Position numbers and translations under genes: made by a program
Notes under the pieces: generated by a model
What the model was told of the DNA's origin: nothing
Databases searched by the model: none
What the model saw: only the letters and a program-made list of their open reading frames with translations
Shown: in pieces, positions 28,675 through 37,843 of the stretch
How the letters are laid out: every line of letters begins with the position of its first letter
Numbering within the stretch: position 1 is the stretch's first letter
Origin: JACVRW01 sp963757815
GTDB lineage: Bacteria > Actinomycetota > Thermoleophilia > Solirubrobacterales > Thermoleophilaceae
Assembly (NCBI GenBank): GCA_963757815.1
Contig: CAVWSN010000035.1
Location: forward strand, 62,001-126,000
Reading direction: 5' to 3'
DNA: 64,000 nucleotides

Positions 28675-29855
28675 TTGACACAGAAGACAGTCCGCATCCT
28701 CGGCACCCACGGCGTGCCTGCCGCCTACGGCGGCTTCGAGACGGCCGCCGAGAACGTCGGCCTGCTTCCTGGTCGCGACCACGGCTGGCGGGTCGTCGTG
28801 TACTGCCAGGTCGACGGGCGCGGGCCGATCACCGAGGACATGTGGCACGGCATCGAGCGGGTCATCATCCCGATCGACCCGAGAGGCTGGCTGGGCACGT
28901 CGCAGTTCGACTGGTCTCGATCCGGCACGCCGTCCGGCACGCGCGACGTCTGCCTGACGTTCGGCTACAACACCGCGGTCTTCAACATCGCTGCAGCGGC
29001 TGCGAGGCATCCCGAACGTCGATCAACATGGACGGGATCGAGTGGTCGCGGTCGCGCTGGGGGCTCGCTCGAGCAGGCGATCCTGTACGTCAACGAGCGC
29101 ATCGCCTGCTTCGTCGGCAACCACCTCATCGCCGACCACCCGGAGATCGAGACGCTACCTGCGGACGCGGGCGCCCGCGCCGCAAGATCACGACGATCAC
29201 GTACGGCGCCGCACGCCGTCGACGACGCGCCGACCGGACTCCGGTCGCCGTACGCGGCTCGAGCCCGGCGCGGTACCTGACGCTGATCTGCCGGCCGATC
29301 CCGGAGAACTCGATCCTCGAGCTCGTCGCAGGGCTTCTCGCGCCCGCCGCGAGGCGTCAAGCTGGCGGTGCTCGGCGACCTACACGCCGGACGACGATCC
29401 GTACCACCGGGCGGTCGTCGACGCGGCGAGCGACGAGGTCGTCTTCCTCGGGGCCGATCTACGACCCGACACGCGTCCAGGCGCTGCGCTTCCACTCGCC
29501 GCGCTACCTCCACGGGCACACCGTCGGCGGCACCAACCCGTCGCTCGTCGAGGCGATGGCCGCGGGCAACCCGGTGATCGCCCACGACAACGCGTACAAC
29601 CGCTGGGTCGCCCGGGACGGCGCCGTCGTACTTCACGACGGCGCGACGACGTCGACGCGCTGCATCGACCGAGCTGCTCGACGATCCGAGCCGCGCCGGC
29701 CGAGATGGCGGCGGCGCAGCCGCGCGCGGCACGCGGAGGAGTTCACCTGGGAGCACGTCGCCGGGCAGTACGAGGAGCTGCTGCTCGACGCTTCCTCGCC
29801 GGATCGCACCGCGGACGGAGCTCGACGCGAGTCGCCGAGGAGGAGATGCACGTGA
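28675..29855 (+). CDS. glycosyltransferase with DUF1972-type N-terminus (GT4-like), frameshifted
   Basis: The TTG start gives KTVRILGTHGVPAAYGGFET AAENV, the typical N-terminus of rhamnosyltransferase-like enzymes of the DUF1972/GT4 group. Later segments are CLTFGYNTAVFNIA and, in other frames, VAVLGDL-like and GGTNPSLVEAMAAGNPVIAH, the GT4 donor-binding motif with its conserved Glu. The C-terminus (HAEEFTWEHVAGQYEELLLD) ends at TGA 29853-29855, overlapping the next start. At least four indels are needed. Rebuilt length is about 390 residues. It probably adds a sugar to the surface polysaccharide repeat unit in the cytoplasm. Confidence 0.75.
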
Positions 29856-31024
29856 TCAGAGTCGGCGTCGTCGGCCTCGGCAAGATGGGCCTGTCCCACC
29901 TGTCGATGATCAGCGCCCATCCGGATGTCGACGGTCGTCGCCGTCTGCGACTCGACCGGCTACGTGCTCGACGTGCTCGGCAAGTACACCGGGCTGCCGA
30001 CATTCACCGACTACGACGCAGATGCTCGACGCAGGTCGAGCTCGACGCGGTCGTCATCGCCACGCCGTCGACGCCTGCACGCCGACATGGTGCGCGCGGC
30101 GCTCGAGCGCGGGCATCCACGTCTTCTGCGAGAAGCCGTTCTGCCTCGACCCGGCCGAGTCGGCGAGCTCGCCGCGCTCGCCGACGAGCGGGGCCTGGTG
30201 ACCCAGGTCGGCTACCACAACCGCTTCGTCGGCGCGTTCGCCGAGGTCAAGCGGCTGCTCGACCGGGGCGATCGGCGCGGTCACCCACGTCGCTCGCCGA
30301 GGCGTACGGGCCGGTCGTGCTCAAGCGCAGGGCCGCACCTGGCGCAGCAAGCGCGACGAGGGCGGCGGCTGCCTGTACGACTACGCCGCCCACCCGCTCG
30401 ACCTCCTGAACTGGTACTTCGGCGAGCCCGACCGGCGTCGGCGGCACGGTGCTCGGCAGGTCTTCTCGCGCGAGACCGAGGACGAGGTCTTCACGCACCC
30501 TGTACTACCCGACGGCGCGACCGCCCAGCTCTCGGTGAACTGGTCCGACGAGTCGCAGCGCAAGATGACGACCAAGCTCACGATCTGGGGCACGAACGGC
30601 CGGATCTACGCCGACCGCCAGGAGTGCCAGGTCTACCTGCGCGACACGCGCCGACATCCCGCGGGCTACCAGACGGGCTGGAACGTCCGGTACACGACCG
30701 AGCTGACCGAGCCGGTCTGGTTCTACCTGCGTGGTGAGGAGTACAGCGCGCAGCTCGACGCACTTCGTCCAGCGGATCGCGGAGGCGCGCGAACCGTCGA
30801 GCGGCGATCAACGACCTTCGCGAGCGCTGCCGTCGACCGACCGGCGTGGTCGCGATGATGCGTCGCGGACGCCGCCGACCGAGGTCCCGACCACGCTCGG
30901 CGCCGCGTCGACCGCGCGTCGCCGTCGGCGACGACGCAGGCCGTGGTCGCGACGCGGCTCGCGCCGTGCGCGGTCGCTCGAGCGGCGCCGCGACTCGAGC
31001 CGAACTGGACGAGCAGGCGCGACG
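29846..31024 (+). CDS. Gfo/Idh/MocA-family oxidoreductase (frameshifted, stop unresolved)
   Basis: ATG 29846 follows GAGGAG. The NAD-binding motif IRVGVVGLGKMGLSHLSMIS is followed, across frame switches, by VVAVCDSTGYVLDVLGKYTG, DAVVIATPST, FCEKP-type residues and VTQVGYHNRFVGAFAEVKRL (EKP and GYNxR-type motifs). The C-terminal half includes CLYDYAAHPLDLLNWYFGEP and AQLSVNWSDESQRKMTTKLT. Length is about 390 residues. All three frames stay open across the end, so the true stop was lost to an indel. The boundary is set at the next gene's ATG. It probably oxidises or reduces a nucleotide sugar or free sugar acid. Confidence 0.75.
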
Positions 31025-31895
31025 ATGGACCGCCTGCTGTTCGGCGACAACCAGTTCTTCGGCGTCAACCACATGTCCGAGGAGAAGGCCCGCGCCCAGG
31101 CGATGCGGTTCCAGGACCTCGGCGCGGTCATCGACGTGCTCGACACCGCCTACGACGAGGGCATCCGCACCTTCATGTGCACCACGCACGACCGCATCGC
31201 CGAGGTCGCCGACCACGTCCGCGCGAACCCGGAGCGCTACGCGGACTTCACCTTCTATCCCGTGCATGCCGTACGCCCACAAGTACGCCAACGCGGTGAC
31301 CGAGGACGGGATGCTCGGCGCGGTGCGGCGGTTCCTGCCGGACGAGGGCTTGCTCGACGCCGCGATGCGCGGCGGCCGGTCGCTGGCCAAGAAGGACATC
31401 GAGGGCATCACCACGCTGCTGATCGACGCCGAGATGAAGATGTTCCGAGGGCCTCGCGACGCCGGTGATCTTCCTGCAGAACGTCGTCGTCGACCTGCTG
31501 CTCGGGCCTGGGCTTCGACGACGCCTTCCGCGATCTTCGCCGACCACGTCCGGAGCGCGCTACGGCGCCGAGCCCGGCTTCATCACGATGAACCTGCCCG
31601 AGCTGCTCGACGCGCTCGACGAGGTCGGCGTCGAGAACCCGATCGTCTGCTCCAACATCAACAAGATCGGCTTCCGGATGTGCGGCGGCATCGACGCCTA
31701 CCAGCGACGCGCTCGAGCGAGCGGCAGTTCCGGGCCATCGCCATGTCGGTGTTCGCCTCGGGCGCGATCCCGCCGCGCGAGGCGATCGAGTGGGTGTGCG
31801 CGCAGCCGAACATCGAGTCGATCGTCTTCGGCGCCTCGAGCCGGCGAACATCCGGCAACACGCGGGAACTGGTCGCCGAGCACTGGGAGCTGTGA
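31025..31895 (+). CDS. TIM-barrel-like protein of unknown function (aldo-keto-reductase-like C-terminus), frameshifted
   Basis: The start MDRLLFGDNQFFGVNHMSEE is followed by AVIDVLDTAYDEGIRTFMCT, ITTLLIDAEMKMF, GFITMNLPELLDALDEVGVE, IVCSNINKIGFRMCGGIDAY, AIAMSVFASGAIPPREAIEW and PNIESIVFGASS. Alternating strands and helices and the final VFGASS-plus-helix pattern resemble aldo-keto reductases and other TIM barrels. The catalytic tetrad of aldo-keto reductases is not evident. Frames switch near 31265, 31455 and 31705. It lies between a Gfo/Idh/MocA enzyme and a glycosyltransferase, so a role in sugar precursor metabolism is likely but unproven. Confidence 0.6.
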
Positions 31896-31972
31896 CCCAC
31901 GCCGGCTGAAGCCCGCCTCGTGGACGGCGCAGGACGGCAACGCGTCGGCGACGCTGGCCTAGGGAAGGATCA

Positions 31973-32968
31973 ATGACGGCCTCTAGCCGCAACTATCAGC
32001 TGTTCAACCCTCTGCCCACGGCACTCGCTCATTACGAGTATGAGTGCACCGCCACGCTTACCAGGCTGGGGTATTCCTCGGGCTCGATTGCGCCTTCGAC
32101 GCCGGCGGACGAGAAGGACGCCTCGCGGCTTGCGCGTGCCGGATCGCATCTCCGAGCCGTCCTGTCAGCACGCAGACAGCATCGTGACTGCATCGTGCTG
32201 TGGCCGACGTTCGGGTGGGTTGAGCCGTTGCTGTGGGCAGGAAGCAAGGGCGCAGTGCGCGTCATCGTGCACGACCCCATCGCGATCCGCCACCAGTACG
32301 GTCACGGGCCGGTTCTCCGCCGAGTCGGGAAGCTCGCTATGGATCGAAGTCGCCTCGTGCTCGTGTGCCACACAGATGAAGCGGCCGCCGCGGCAAAGGC
32401 GAGTCTCGGGCTGGCTGCGTTGCCGAGTGTGATGCTGCACCCGATCGCCGACCACAGGCCAGCCGTGACCCGAGGGTATCGCGAGGGCGTGGTTCTGGTC
32501 GCAGGGGAGTTCAAGCCGACGCGCGACGTGCAGCTGCTCGAGCGTCTCGGCCCGAAGCTGCGGGACGCCGGTTTTCGTCCGACGATCCGAGGGCGGGGCT
32601 GGCCGACGATCCCCGGATGGGACGTTGTGTCCGAGTTCGTGACCGAAGAGCAATTCGAGGCGGCGCTTCAGGGCGCGGACGCCCTGCTGGTGCCCTATAC
32701 GCGTTACTGGCAGAGTGGCGTCGCCATCCGCGCCCTCGAGCTGGGTGTTCCGACAGTCGGGCTCAGAACTTCCTTTTTGGAGCTGCTCCTGGGCGACGAT
32801 TACCCTGCGCTCGTCCCGCCGCCGGGCACGGCAGACGAGTGGTTCGACACCATCACCACGACCGCGTCCTCGCCGCCCGATATGAAACAGCGCCGCGACG
32901 ACTATCAGCGCATCGCTGATGAGACGTGGCGGGCGACGCTTGGCGGATTCGGCGACGCGAAATCTTGA
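31973..32968 (+). CDS. GT4-like glycosyltransferase
   Basis: An intact protein of 331 residues. GGGAAGGA lies just upstream of ATG 31973. The fold looks GT-B: an N-terminal domain with IVLWPTFGWVEPLLWAGSKG and RVIVHDP, a linker, and a C-terminal donor domain (VVLVAGEFKPTRDVQLLERL; ADALLVPYTRYWQSGVAIRA LELGVP). The last corresponds to the EAMAxGxP-like donor loop, here without a clear Glu. It has fewer G/C wobble codons than the preceding genes. It probably transfers a sugar during assembly of the polysaccharide encoded around it. Confidence 0.75.
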   Translation: MTASSRNYQLFNPLPTALAHYEYECTATLTRLGYSSGSIAPSTPADEKDASRLARAGSHLRAVLSARRQHRDCIVLWPTFGWVEPLLWAGSKGAVRVIVHDPIAIRHQYGHGPVLRRVGKLAMDRSRLVLVCHTDEAAAAAKASLGLAALPSVMLHPIADHRPAVTRGYREGVVLVAGEFKPTRDVQLLERLGPKLRDAGFRPTIRGRGWPTIPGWDVVSEFVTEEQFEAALQGADALLVPYTRYWQSGVAIRALELGVPTVGLRTSFLELLLGDDYPALVPPPGTADEWFDTITTTASSPPDMKQRRDDYQRIADETWRATLGGFGDAKS

Positions 32969-33091
32969 ACCGACGTTGACCCCTGACGAGCACGATGCCG
33001 CCCGTGCCCACCACAACGCCTGCCCAGCCGGCAACCACGATCGCGGAAGAGCCGTTGCGACCGGTCGGCGCTGACCCCGTCGCGTAGACCG

Positions 33092-34162
33092 TCAGCGCGG
33101 TCCGCGCAAGCTGTCGCGCTGCGGCGCGCCCATCGTGACTACCATCGGGAGCGGCTCCCCGGAAGTCGCCGGGGGCACGTGGCCCGGCTCCTCGACGCGT
33201 TCCAGCCATGCCTCGCGCCAGTAAGGGAAGATCTCCCGCGGGCAGAACCAACGCCCCATGCTGCATTCGCCCGAGCACACACTGCCCTCGAGCATGATCG
33301 CGTCTCTGCGGATGTGGATCAGTCGGCCGCTCGTCTCGTCAATGATCCGGCTGACCCGGGCCTTCACGCGGAGCGTCTGGCCGCAGTAGCGGAGCATTTC
33401 GCGGTCGAACGAGAGCCCGTGGTTGTGGCCCTTGTCATCGAGCGTGCGCTGGATCTCCTCGGGCGAGCGGACCCGGACATATTCGCCCGCCTGCAGGTCG
33501 AGCGGCTCGGCCTCCGGGGCCTTCGCCTCTGGGCCGCGTAGCGGGAGCTGCTTCATGAAGCCCAGCCGGAACGCCACCTCCATCACGAGCGTCCGCACCA
33601 TGAGCCAGATGAACTGCAGGCGGTCGTGATTGCCGTTGCGGAACTCGCGCCAGTACTGGCCAGGGTCCTTGAACACGCGCAGGTGCGAGGTGGCCTTGAG
33701 CGACTCGGTGTTCTGGCAGCGCCAGCGCTCCTCTCCGTCGCGCACAGTGTGCGTGCCCTCCGCGAGGGCCGCTTCGAGCTCCGCGGACGGCTCCTGGGGT
33801 ACGGCGGGCGAATCCGTGTTCCCCTCCACGCGGCGCAGCCAGTCCTCCTTCCAGTACAGCCTGCAGCCCGCCTGGCAACCGCCGTGGGCCGATCCGTCAC
33901 AGCGCAGATCGTCCAGATATACGGTCGAACCCATCCGAAGGCTGCCGGTGCTGCCGGTGGCCGTGACGGTGTCGCAGATCTTGTCGACTCGCCGCGACAC
34001 CGTGTAGCGCCGACCCGTGTGGCGGAGCATCTCCGGCATGAATGGCATGTTCTCGAGCGCGTCGCCGCCGTCGAGCGTGGAGAGGATCTCGGCGGGAGAC
34101 TTGACCTCGACGACGTCGCCTGGCCGCAAGGGCCGTTCACGCCCAGAATTCACAGAGCTCAC
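33092..34162 (-). CDS. protein of unknown function with two copies of a Cys-containing domain, in polysaccharide cluster
   Basis: An intact protein of 356 residues. Two homologous domains span about residues 12-112 and 223-323. Each starts with (R/A)GxxVxVxSPxEI and LD, continues with a (M/R)EMLR(H/Y) segment, then a strand-rich part and a Cys cluster, and ends in YWK/REDWL/AWLxRV. Domain 1 has DDLRCDGSAHGGCQAGC (Cys 88, 96, 100) plus Cys 63. Domain 2 has GSVCSGECSMGRWFCP (Cys 296, 300, 307) plus Cys 260. The linker (140-210) holds an amphipathic or hydrophobic helix (LQFIWLMVRTLVMEVAF). There is no signal peptide. The spacing suggests metal binding. I believe similar proteins occur as unnamed members of other polysaccharide clusters. 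It is encoded downstream of Wzz and Wzy on the same strand. Confidence 0.7.
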   Translation of the reverse strand: MSSVNSGRERPLRPGDVVEVKSPAEILSTLDGGDALENMPFMPEMLRHTGRRYTVSRRVDKICDTVTATGSTGSLRMGSTVYLDDLRCDGSAHGGCQAGCRLYWKEDWLRRVEGNTDSPAVPQEPSAELEAALAEGTHTVRDGEERWRCQNTESLKATSHLRVFKDPGQYWREFRNGNHDRLQFIWLMVRTLVMEVAFRLGFMKQLPLRGPEAKAPEAEPLDLQAGEYVRVRSPEEIQRTLDDKGHNHGLSFDREMLRYCGQTLRVKARVSRIIDETSGRLIHIRRDAIMLEGSVCSGECSMGRWFCPREIFPYWREAWLERVEEPGHVPPATSGEPLPMVVTMGAPQRDSLRGPR

Positions 34163-34320
34163 TGAAATCTCCTGTTGGGGCAGTCGGGAGAGGATCCAAG
34201 CACACCATTAACGGGCCCGGAGACCGACTACTTGCTCGATCGACAGGTCTCGCCGTGCAGCCAGCAGCTACGCACGCAGGCTCCACCTGCGGACCGACCT
34301 GGCGGCTGCCTTTGGGTAGG

Positions 34321-35229
34321 TCACGACATACCGTGCCTGCGCCGGGATCGGTGCTGATTTCGGCCGTGCTGCAATCGCCTAGCGGACGAGGCGTTGGCCA
34401 TCGCGTCCGAGTCGGGCTCGGGGAAGAGCTGGACCAGCTCGTCGCCGCCCAGCGGACGGTCGTCAAACTCGGACCATTCCTCTGGGTGTAGAGCGGAAAG
34501 GTCGCGGGAACGCCCCCCCTCGGGAGACCACGCCGCCTCGTCCGCCGCCAGCGGGGACGCCGCCGAGCCTCGGGATCGCTCCACCCGACGGGTGGTCAAT
34601 GCATCCCCCACGGACACGACCAAGAACAGGAAGACGGTCCCAAGCCCGAGCACTCCGACCAGTGCTCTCAACTGGCCGGATGCTTGTAGCTCTGCGCGCG
34701 TAGGGGTATCCACCTTGTTCGTCGTGATCTGGTACTCGGGGTCGACTCCCTCTGCCTGCTGCATAAGCTGAAGCTGGCGGCTGACCGCGTTGCCGACGAG
34801 CTTGGCGGACCTGATGGCAACCTCGGGAGTCGAACCCTGGGCGGTGATCCTTACAATCGGAAGGGGCTTAGCGGTCCCGGACTCCGCGGCGGGCTTCACC
34901 GTGTACCGAGGATCCGCGCCCACGTCGCGCAGCGCCCGCCGCGTCGACTCGTTGGCCGTGCTACTCGCCAGCACTTCGACCATGACCGCTTGGTCGCTGA
35001 AGCGGGCATACGGGTTTTCGGCGTTGATACCGGCTAGGGCCGGGTCGCCTGCAATTTCCTCCGCCGTCGGCGGCTCGGGCGGGTAGGCCAGGATGTAGCT
35101 CGACGACGCCTCGTACACCGGGTCCTTGACCTGGACGACGTAGACCGCACCGCAGAGGGTCAACAGGACGACGGGGAGCGTCAGGAACTTGTAACGCCAG
35201 ATCTTTCGTGAAATTGATAGCAGGTCCAT
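34321..35229 (-). CDS. Wzz/chain-length determinant-like membrane protein
   Basis: Controls polysaccharide chain length together with the Wzy polymerase. It has 302 residues. A first membrane helix is near residues 15-35 (FLTLPVVLLTLCGAVYVVQV), followed by an extracytoplasmic region with coiled-coil character (AIRSAKLVGNAVSRQLQLMQ). A second helix is near 190-210 (ALVGVLGLGTVFLFLVVSVG), with a cytoplasmic acidic tail. No Walker motif follows, so this is the Wzz part without the tyrosine-kinase domain. ATG 35229 lies one base after the stop of the Wzy-like gene, so the two are cotranslated. The last 30 residues are low-complexity and may be misread by an indel. Confidence 0.82.
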   Translation of the reverse strand: MDLLSISRKIWRYKFLTLPVVLLTLCGAVYVVQVKDPVYEASSSYILAYPPEPPTAEEIAGDPALAGINAENPYARFSDQAVMVEVLASSTANESTRRALRDVGADPRYTVKPAAESGTAKPLPIVRITAQGSTPEVAIRSAKLVGNAVSRQLQLMQQAEGVDPEYQITTNKVDTPTRAELQASGQLRALVGVLGLGTVFLFLVVSVGDALTTRRVERSRGSAASPLAADEAAWSPEGGRSRDLSALHPEEWSEFDDRPLGGDELVQLFPEPDSDAMANASSARRLQHGRNQHRSRRRHGMS

Positions 35230-35230
35230 G

Positions 35231-36649
35231 TCAGCCTCCGGTCGGCAGGTCGGGTCGGGTGGTCGAGGCCGGCTGACCGGCCCCGGGGTAAGCGGCAGCC
35301 GGTCCGCGACGGGAGCCGGGTGCCGCCGGCGCTCTCGCGACGGTGGCGAGTCGCCACGAAGCCCCGATCAAGCCGATCACCAGGGCGTAGACGTTGGAGA
35401 ACATCGGAAACGAGAGTGAGTCGAATGTCAGGGAGCAGACGCCCGCGGAGAGCGCGGCGCCCGCGAGCGCCGCGCACAGGATTCGCAGCTCGGCGTCGGT
35501 TGTACGCCGCCTGGCGACGAGGGCGGAGATCAGCGGCACCACAAAATAGGCGGTCAGCGCGACGACTCCAACTAGCCCGAGCTCGATTGCGGTCTTCAGG
35601 AACTGGTTATCGAGGATGTTGATGAGGTTTTCGGGCACGTAGGTCCCACCGCCGTGGCCGAACCAGGGCGCCTGAGACACGAGCCGCTCGGCCACTGGAT
35701 AGTCATAGACCCGCGCCCACACAGAGCCGTCGCTGGTGCCCGCTTCGAAGAACCTGGTGAGGGTGCTGATTACCCCGGGCGCCGCCATGAAGACTCCGGC
35801 CACGCCGAGCGGCGCAATGCACAGGGCGACCAGCCGCTGCCGCGCGGGCATCAGAACGATCAACACTGAGAGCGCGAGTCCCGCGGAGATAATCGCTGAC
35901 CGCGATACCGATGTCGGTATAGCTAGCGCGATCAGCGCGACCGGAGTCCACCGTTTCCACGCGGTCCGTTCGGTGTCGTACAGGCCAAGGTAGACCGCGA
36001 GCGGCAGCAGCATCCCAGCCACCACCCCGAGCTCGATCGGGTGAATGGCCGTGCCGGCGGCGCGATTCAGCGCCGCCCGCTGTTGAATCCCATCCCATTC
36101 CCAGTTGATCGAGAACCCCGGCAGTTCACGTAGCGCAGGCGCGATGTCGAGGCTCATCCAAAACTGCAGCGCGGCGACGATCCCGCAGAACGCGCCTCCC
36201 CAGGTCAGCGCGCGCAGCACTCTGCGCACGTCGTGCAACGACGTGAGGCACTCAGCGGCGACCAGCGCTACCCCGCTGATCACCGCGAGCTGCATCACCG
36301 TGCGGTCCGCGGCCGCCGCTTGGATCGCCGTTAGTGCCGAGCGGTCCATCACAACGTAGGAGACGAGGACGGAGATCCAGAACACGCTGAGCACGCCCCT
36401 GATCGGATGTGGGTGTCGCGCCGGATCGTGGAGCCCGAGCAGGGTCGCGGCCATGAAGGCGGCGAACGCGAACCAGCCGACCAGAGCGGCGGCGTAGCCC
36501 TCGGCGCCGATTGCCTCGATAACCGTGTCCGATGGAATCACCATCACGGCCAGCGCGAACAGCTGCAGGATTGGCACCGCGTGCGAGCGCGAGGGCATCC
36601 AACGTATCCCGTCGATGCTCCGGCCGGCCCGAGAGACGGAGGCCTGCAT
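35231..36649 (-). CDS. O-antigen polymerase/ligase-like membrane protein (Wzy/WaaL family)
   Basis: An intact integral membrane protein of 472 residues with about 11-12 hydrophobic segments (for example ILQLFALAVMVIPSDTVIEA, VMQLAVISGVALVAAECLTS, VALIALAIPTSVSRSAIISA). The large periplasmic loop contains ARVYDYPVAERLVSQAPWFG and HGGGTYVPENLINILDNQFL, with the conserved Arg and GHG-type region of the Wzy_C/WaaL family. It polymerises or ligates lipid-linked repeat units at the outer face of the membrane. Its Pro/Ala-rich cytoplasmic tail ends next to the Wzz start. Together with the Wzx-like flippase in this cluster it indicates a Wzx/Wzy-dependent polysaccharide. Confidence 0.85.
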   Translation of the reverse strand: MQASVSRAGRSIDGIRWMPSRSHAVPILQLFALAVMVIPSDTVIEAIGAEGYAAALVGWFAFAAFMAATLLGLHDPARHPHPIRGVLSVFWISVLVSYVVMDRSALTAIQAAAADRTVMQLAVISGVALVAAECLTSLHDVRRVLRALTWGGAFCGIVAALQFWMSLDIAPALRELPGFSINWEWDGIQQRAALNRAAGTAIHPIELGVVAGMLLPLAVYLGLYDTERTAWKRWTPVALIALAIPTSVSRSAIISAGLALSVLIVLMPARQRLVALCIAPLGVAGVFMAAPGVISTLTRFFEAGTSDGSVWARVYDYPVAERLVSQAPWFGHGGGTYVPENLINILDNQFLKTAIELGLVGVVALTAYFVVPLISALVARRRTTDAELRILCAALAGAALSAGVCSLTFDSLSFPMFSNVYALVIGLIGASWRLATVARAPAAPGSRRGPAAAYPGAGQPASTTRPDLPTGG

Positions 36650-36868
36650 GTCAACCCGCCATTGAGCGCACCGGGGCTGCGGAGTGGCGGCATGCCGGCG
36701 GCGCGGCGTCTGCGACGCAACGTGCGGTCAGGGAGTCGGTCCGGGATACCGGCAGTCGTTCCACGCGTAATCAACGGCGGCAGGACGCCGGTCCTTTTAC
36801 GCTTGCAGGGCTGAACCAGAGCCATGCCATCTCCCTGGTCAGAGGCGACGTCGACCGGGCCTTGATTC

Positions 36869-37837
36869 CTACCGCTCGAAGCTCGACTGACTACCGGCGC
36901 TATGAGCTCGGAAGCGCGCCCTCAGGTCCAGCAGGTGGGCGTGCAGCCTCGGAGACGCTCGATGGATCGTGTCTGAGAACCGCTGCCGGGTGCAACGCAT
37001 GACCTCGCGGGCCCAGAAGCGTGCCGCGGGACGCGTGCACCGACGCAGTTGCGCGTCCGTCAAGTTCGCCGAGCGCGCGAGCGCGTAGAGGTCACGAGAC
37101 AGTCGTGCGGGTCCCGTCTTCAGCCGCTCCGCCCGGACGGGATCCAGGCGCCGCCTGTATGCGGCCCGGTCTCTGCCGACCGGGTAGCTGCTCGTGCGGT
37201 GGGCGAGCAGCTCGTCGATGTGGACGATCGGGCCAAGCAGCGCCAGCTCGGTGGTCAACAACCAGTCGGCGTGCTCATTCGGACGGAGGCGGCCCGATCG
37301 CACGAGCGTCTCGCGACGATAGATCCCGTACATCGGATCGTGCTTGGCATCGCCGGCGTGGAAGAACCAGAGCATGCGCTCGAAGCGCTGGGCGGGATCG
37401 GGCGAGCTTGGGAACTCTCCCTGGTACCGCTCATGGCGCGGCGCAGGCGTGTGAATCGTGAACCCCGAGGTGACCCCGATCGCGTCCGGGTGGCGCTCGA
37501 GCGCCTGCACGGCGACCGAGAGCGCGTAGGGCTCAAGCCAGTCGTCGGAGCTGATCCAGCGGAAGAGCGTTCCGCGCGACAACTCGAGCACGCGGTTCAT
37601 GTTCTCGTGCACTCCGATGTTGACGGGGTTGACCGCGACCGTCACTCGAGCGTCCTGGCGAGCGTAGTCCTCGAGCGTCTCGAGCGTCCCGTCGTCTGAG
37701 GCGTTGTCGCAGATCACGAGCTCCAGGTCGGTGAAGTCCTGGCCGAGCACCGACTCGATGCAGCGCCTGACGCGCTGCGGGTCGTTGCGTACGGCCAGAC
37801 CGACCGAGATAGTGGGCGGGGTGTCGGCTGGGTCCAT
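36869..37837 (-). CDS. family 2 glycosyltransferase
   Basis: An intact protein of 322 residues with a GT-A fold. The N-terminus is TISVGLAVRNDPQRVRRCIE SVLGQDF, with LVICDNASDDGT for nucleotide binding and RWISSDDWLEPYAL carrying the DxD-like metal site. The Asp/Glu of the acceptor site is probably in the following helices. The C-terminal third is Arg-rich and helical. The start lies a few bases after the flippase stop on the same strand. A 219-base gap separates its stop from the Wzy-like gene. It adds one sugar of the repeat unit on the cytoplasmic side. Confidence 0.88.
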   Translation of the reverse strand: MDPADTPPTISVGLAVRNDPQRVRRCIESVLGQDFTDLELVICDNASDDGTLETLEDYARQDARVTVAVNPVNIGVHENMNRVLELSRGTLFRWISSDDWLEPYALSVAVQALERHPDAIGVTSGFTIHTPAPRHERYQGEFPSSPDPAQRFERMLWFFHAGDAKHDPMYGIYRRETLVRSGRLRPNEHADWLLTTELALLGPIVHIDELLAHRTSSYPVGRDRAAYRRRLDPVRAERLKTGPARLSRDLYALARSANLTDAQLRRCTRPAARFWAREVMRCTRQRFSDTIHRASPRLHAHLLDLRARFRAHSAGSQSSFER

Positions 37838-37843
37838 CCGGGG

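Noticed and set aside
29846..31895. Natural fusion of the Gfo/Idh/MocA enzyme with the TIM-barrel-like protein
   Set aside because: All frames are open across the junction, but the second protein has its own plausible ATG and family-like start, and indels are common here, so a lost stop codon is simpler.
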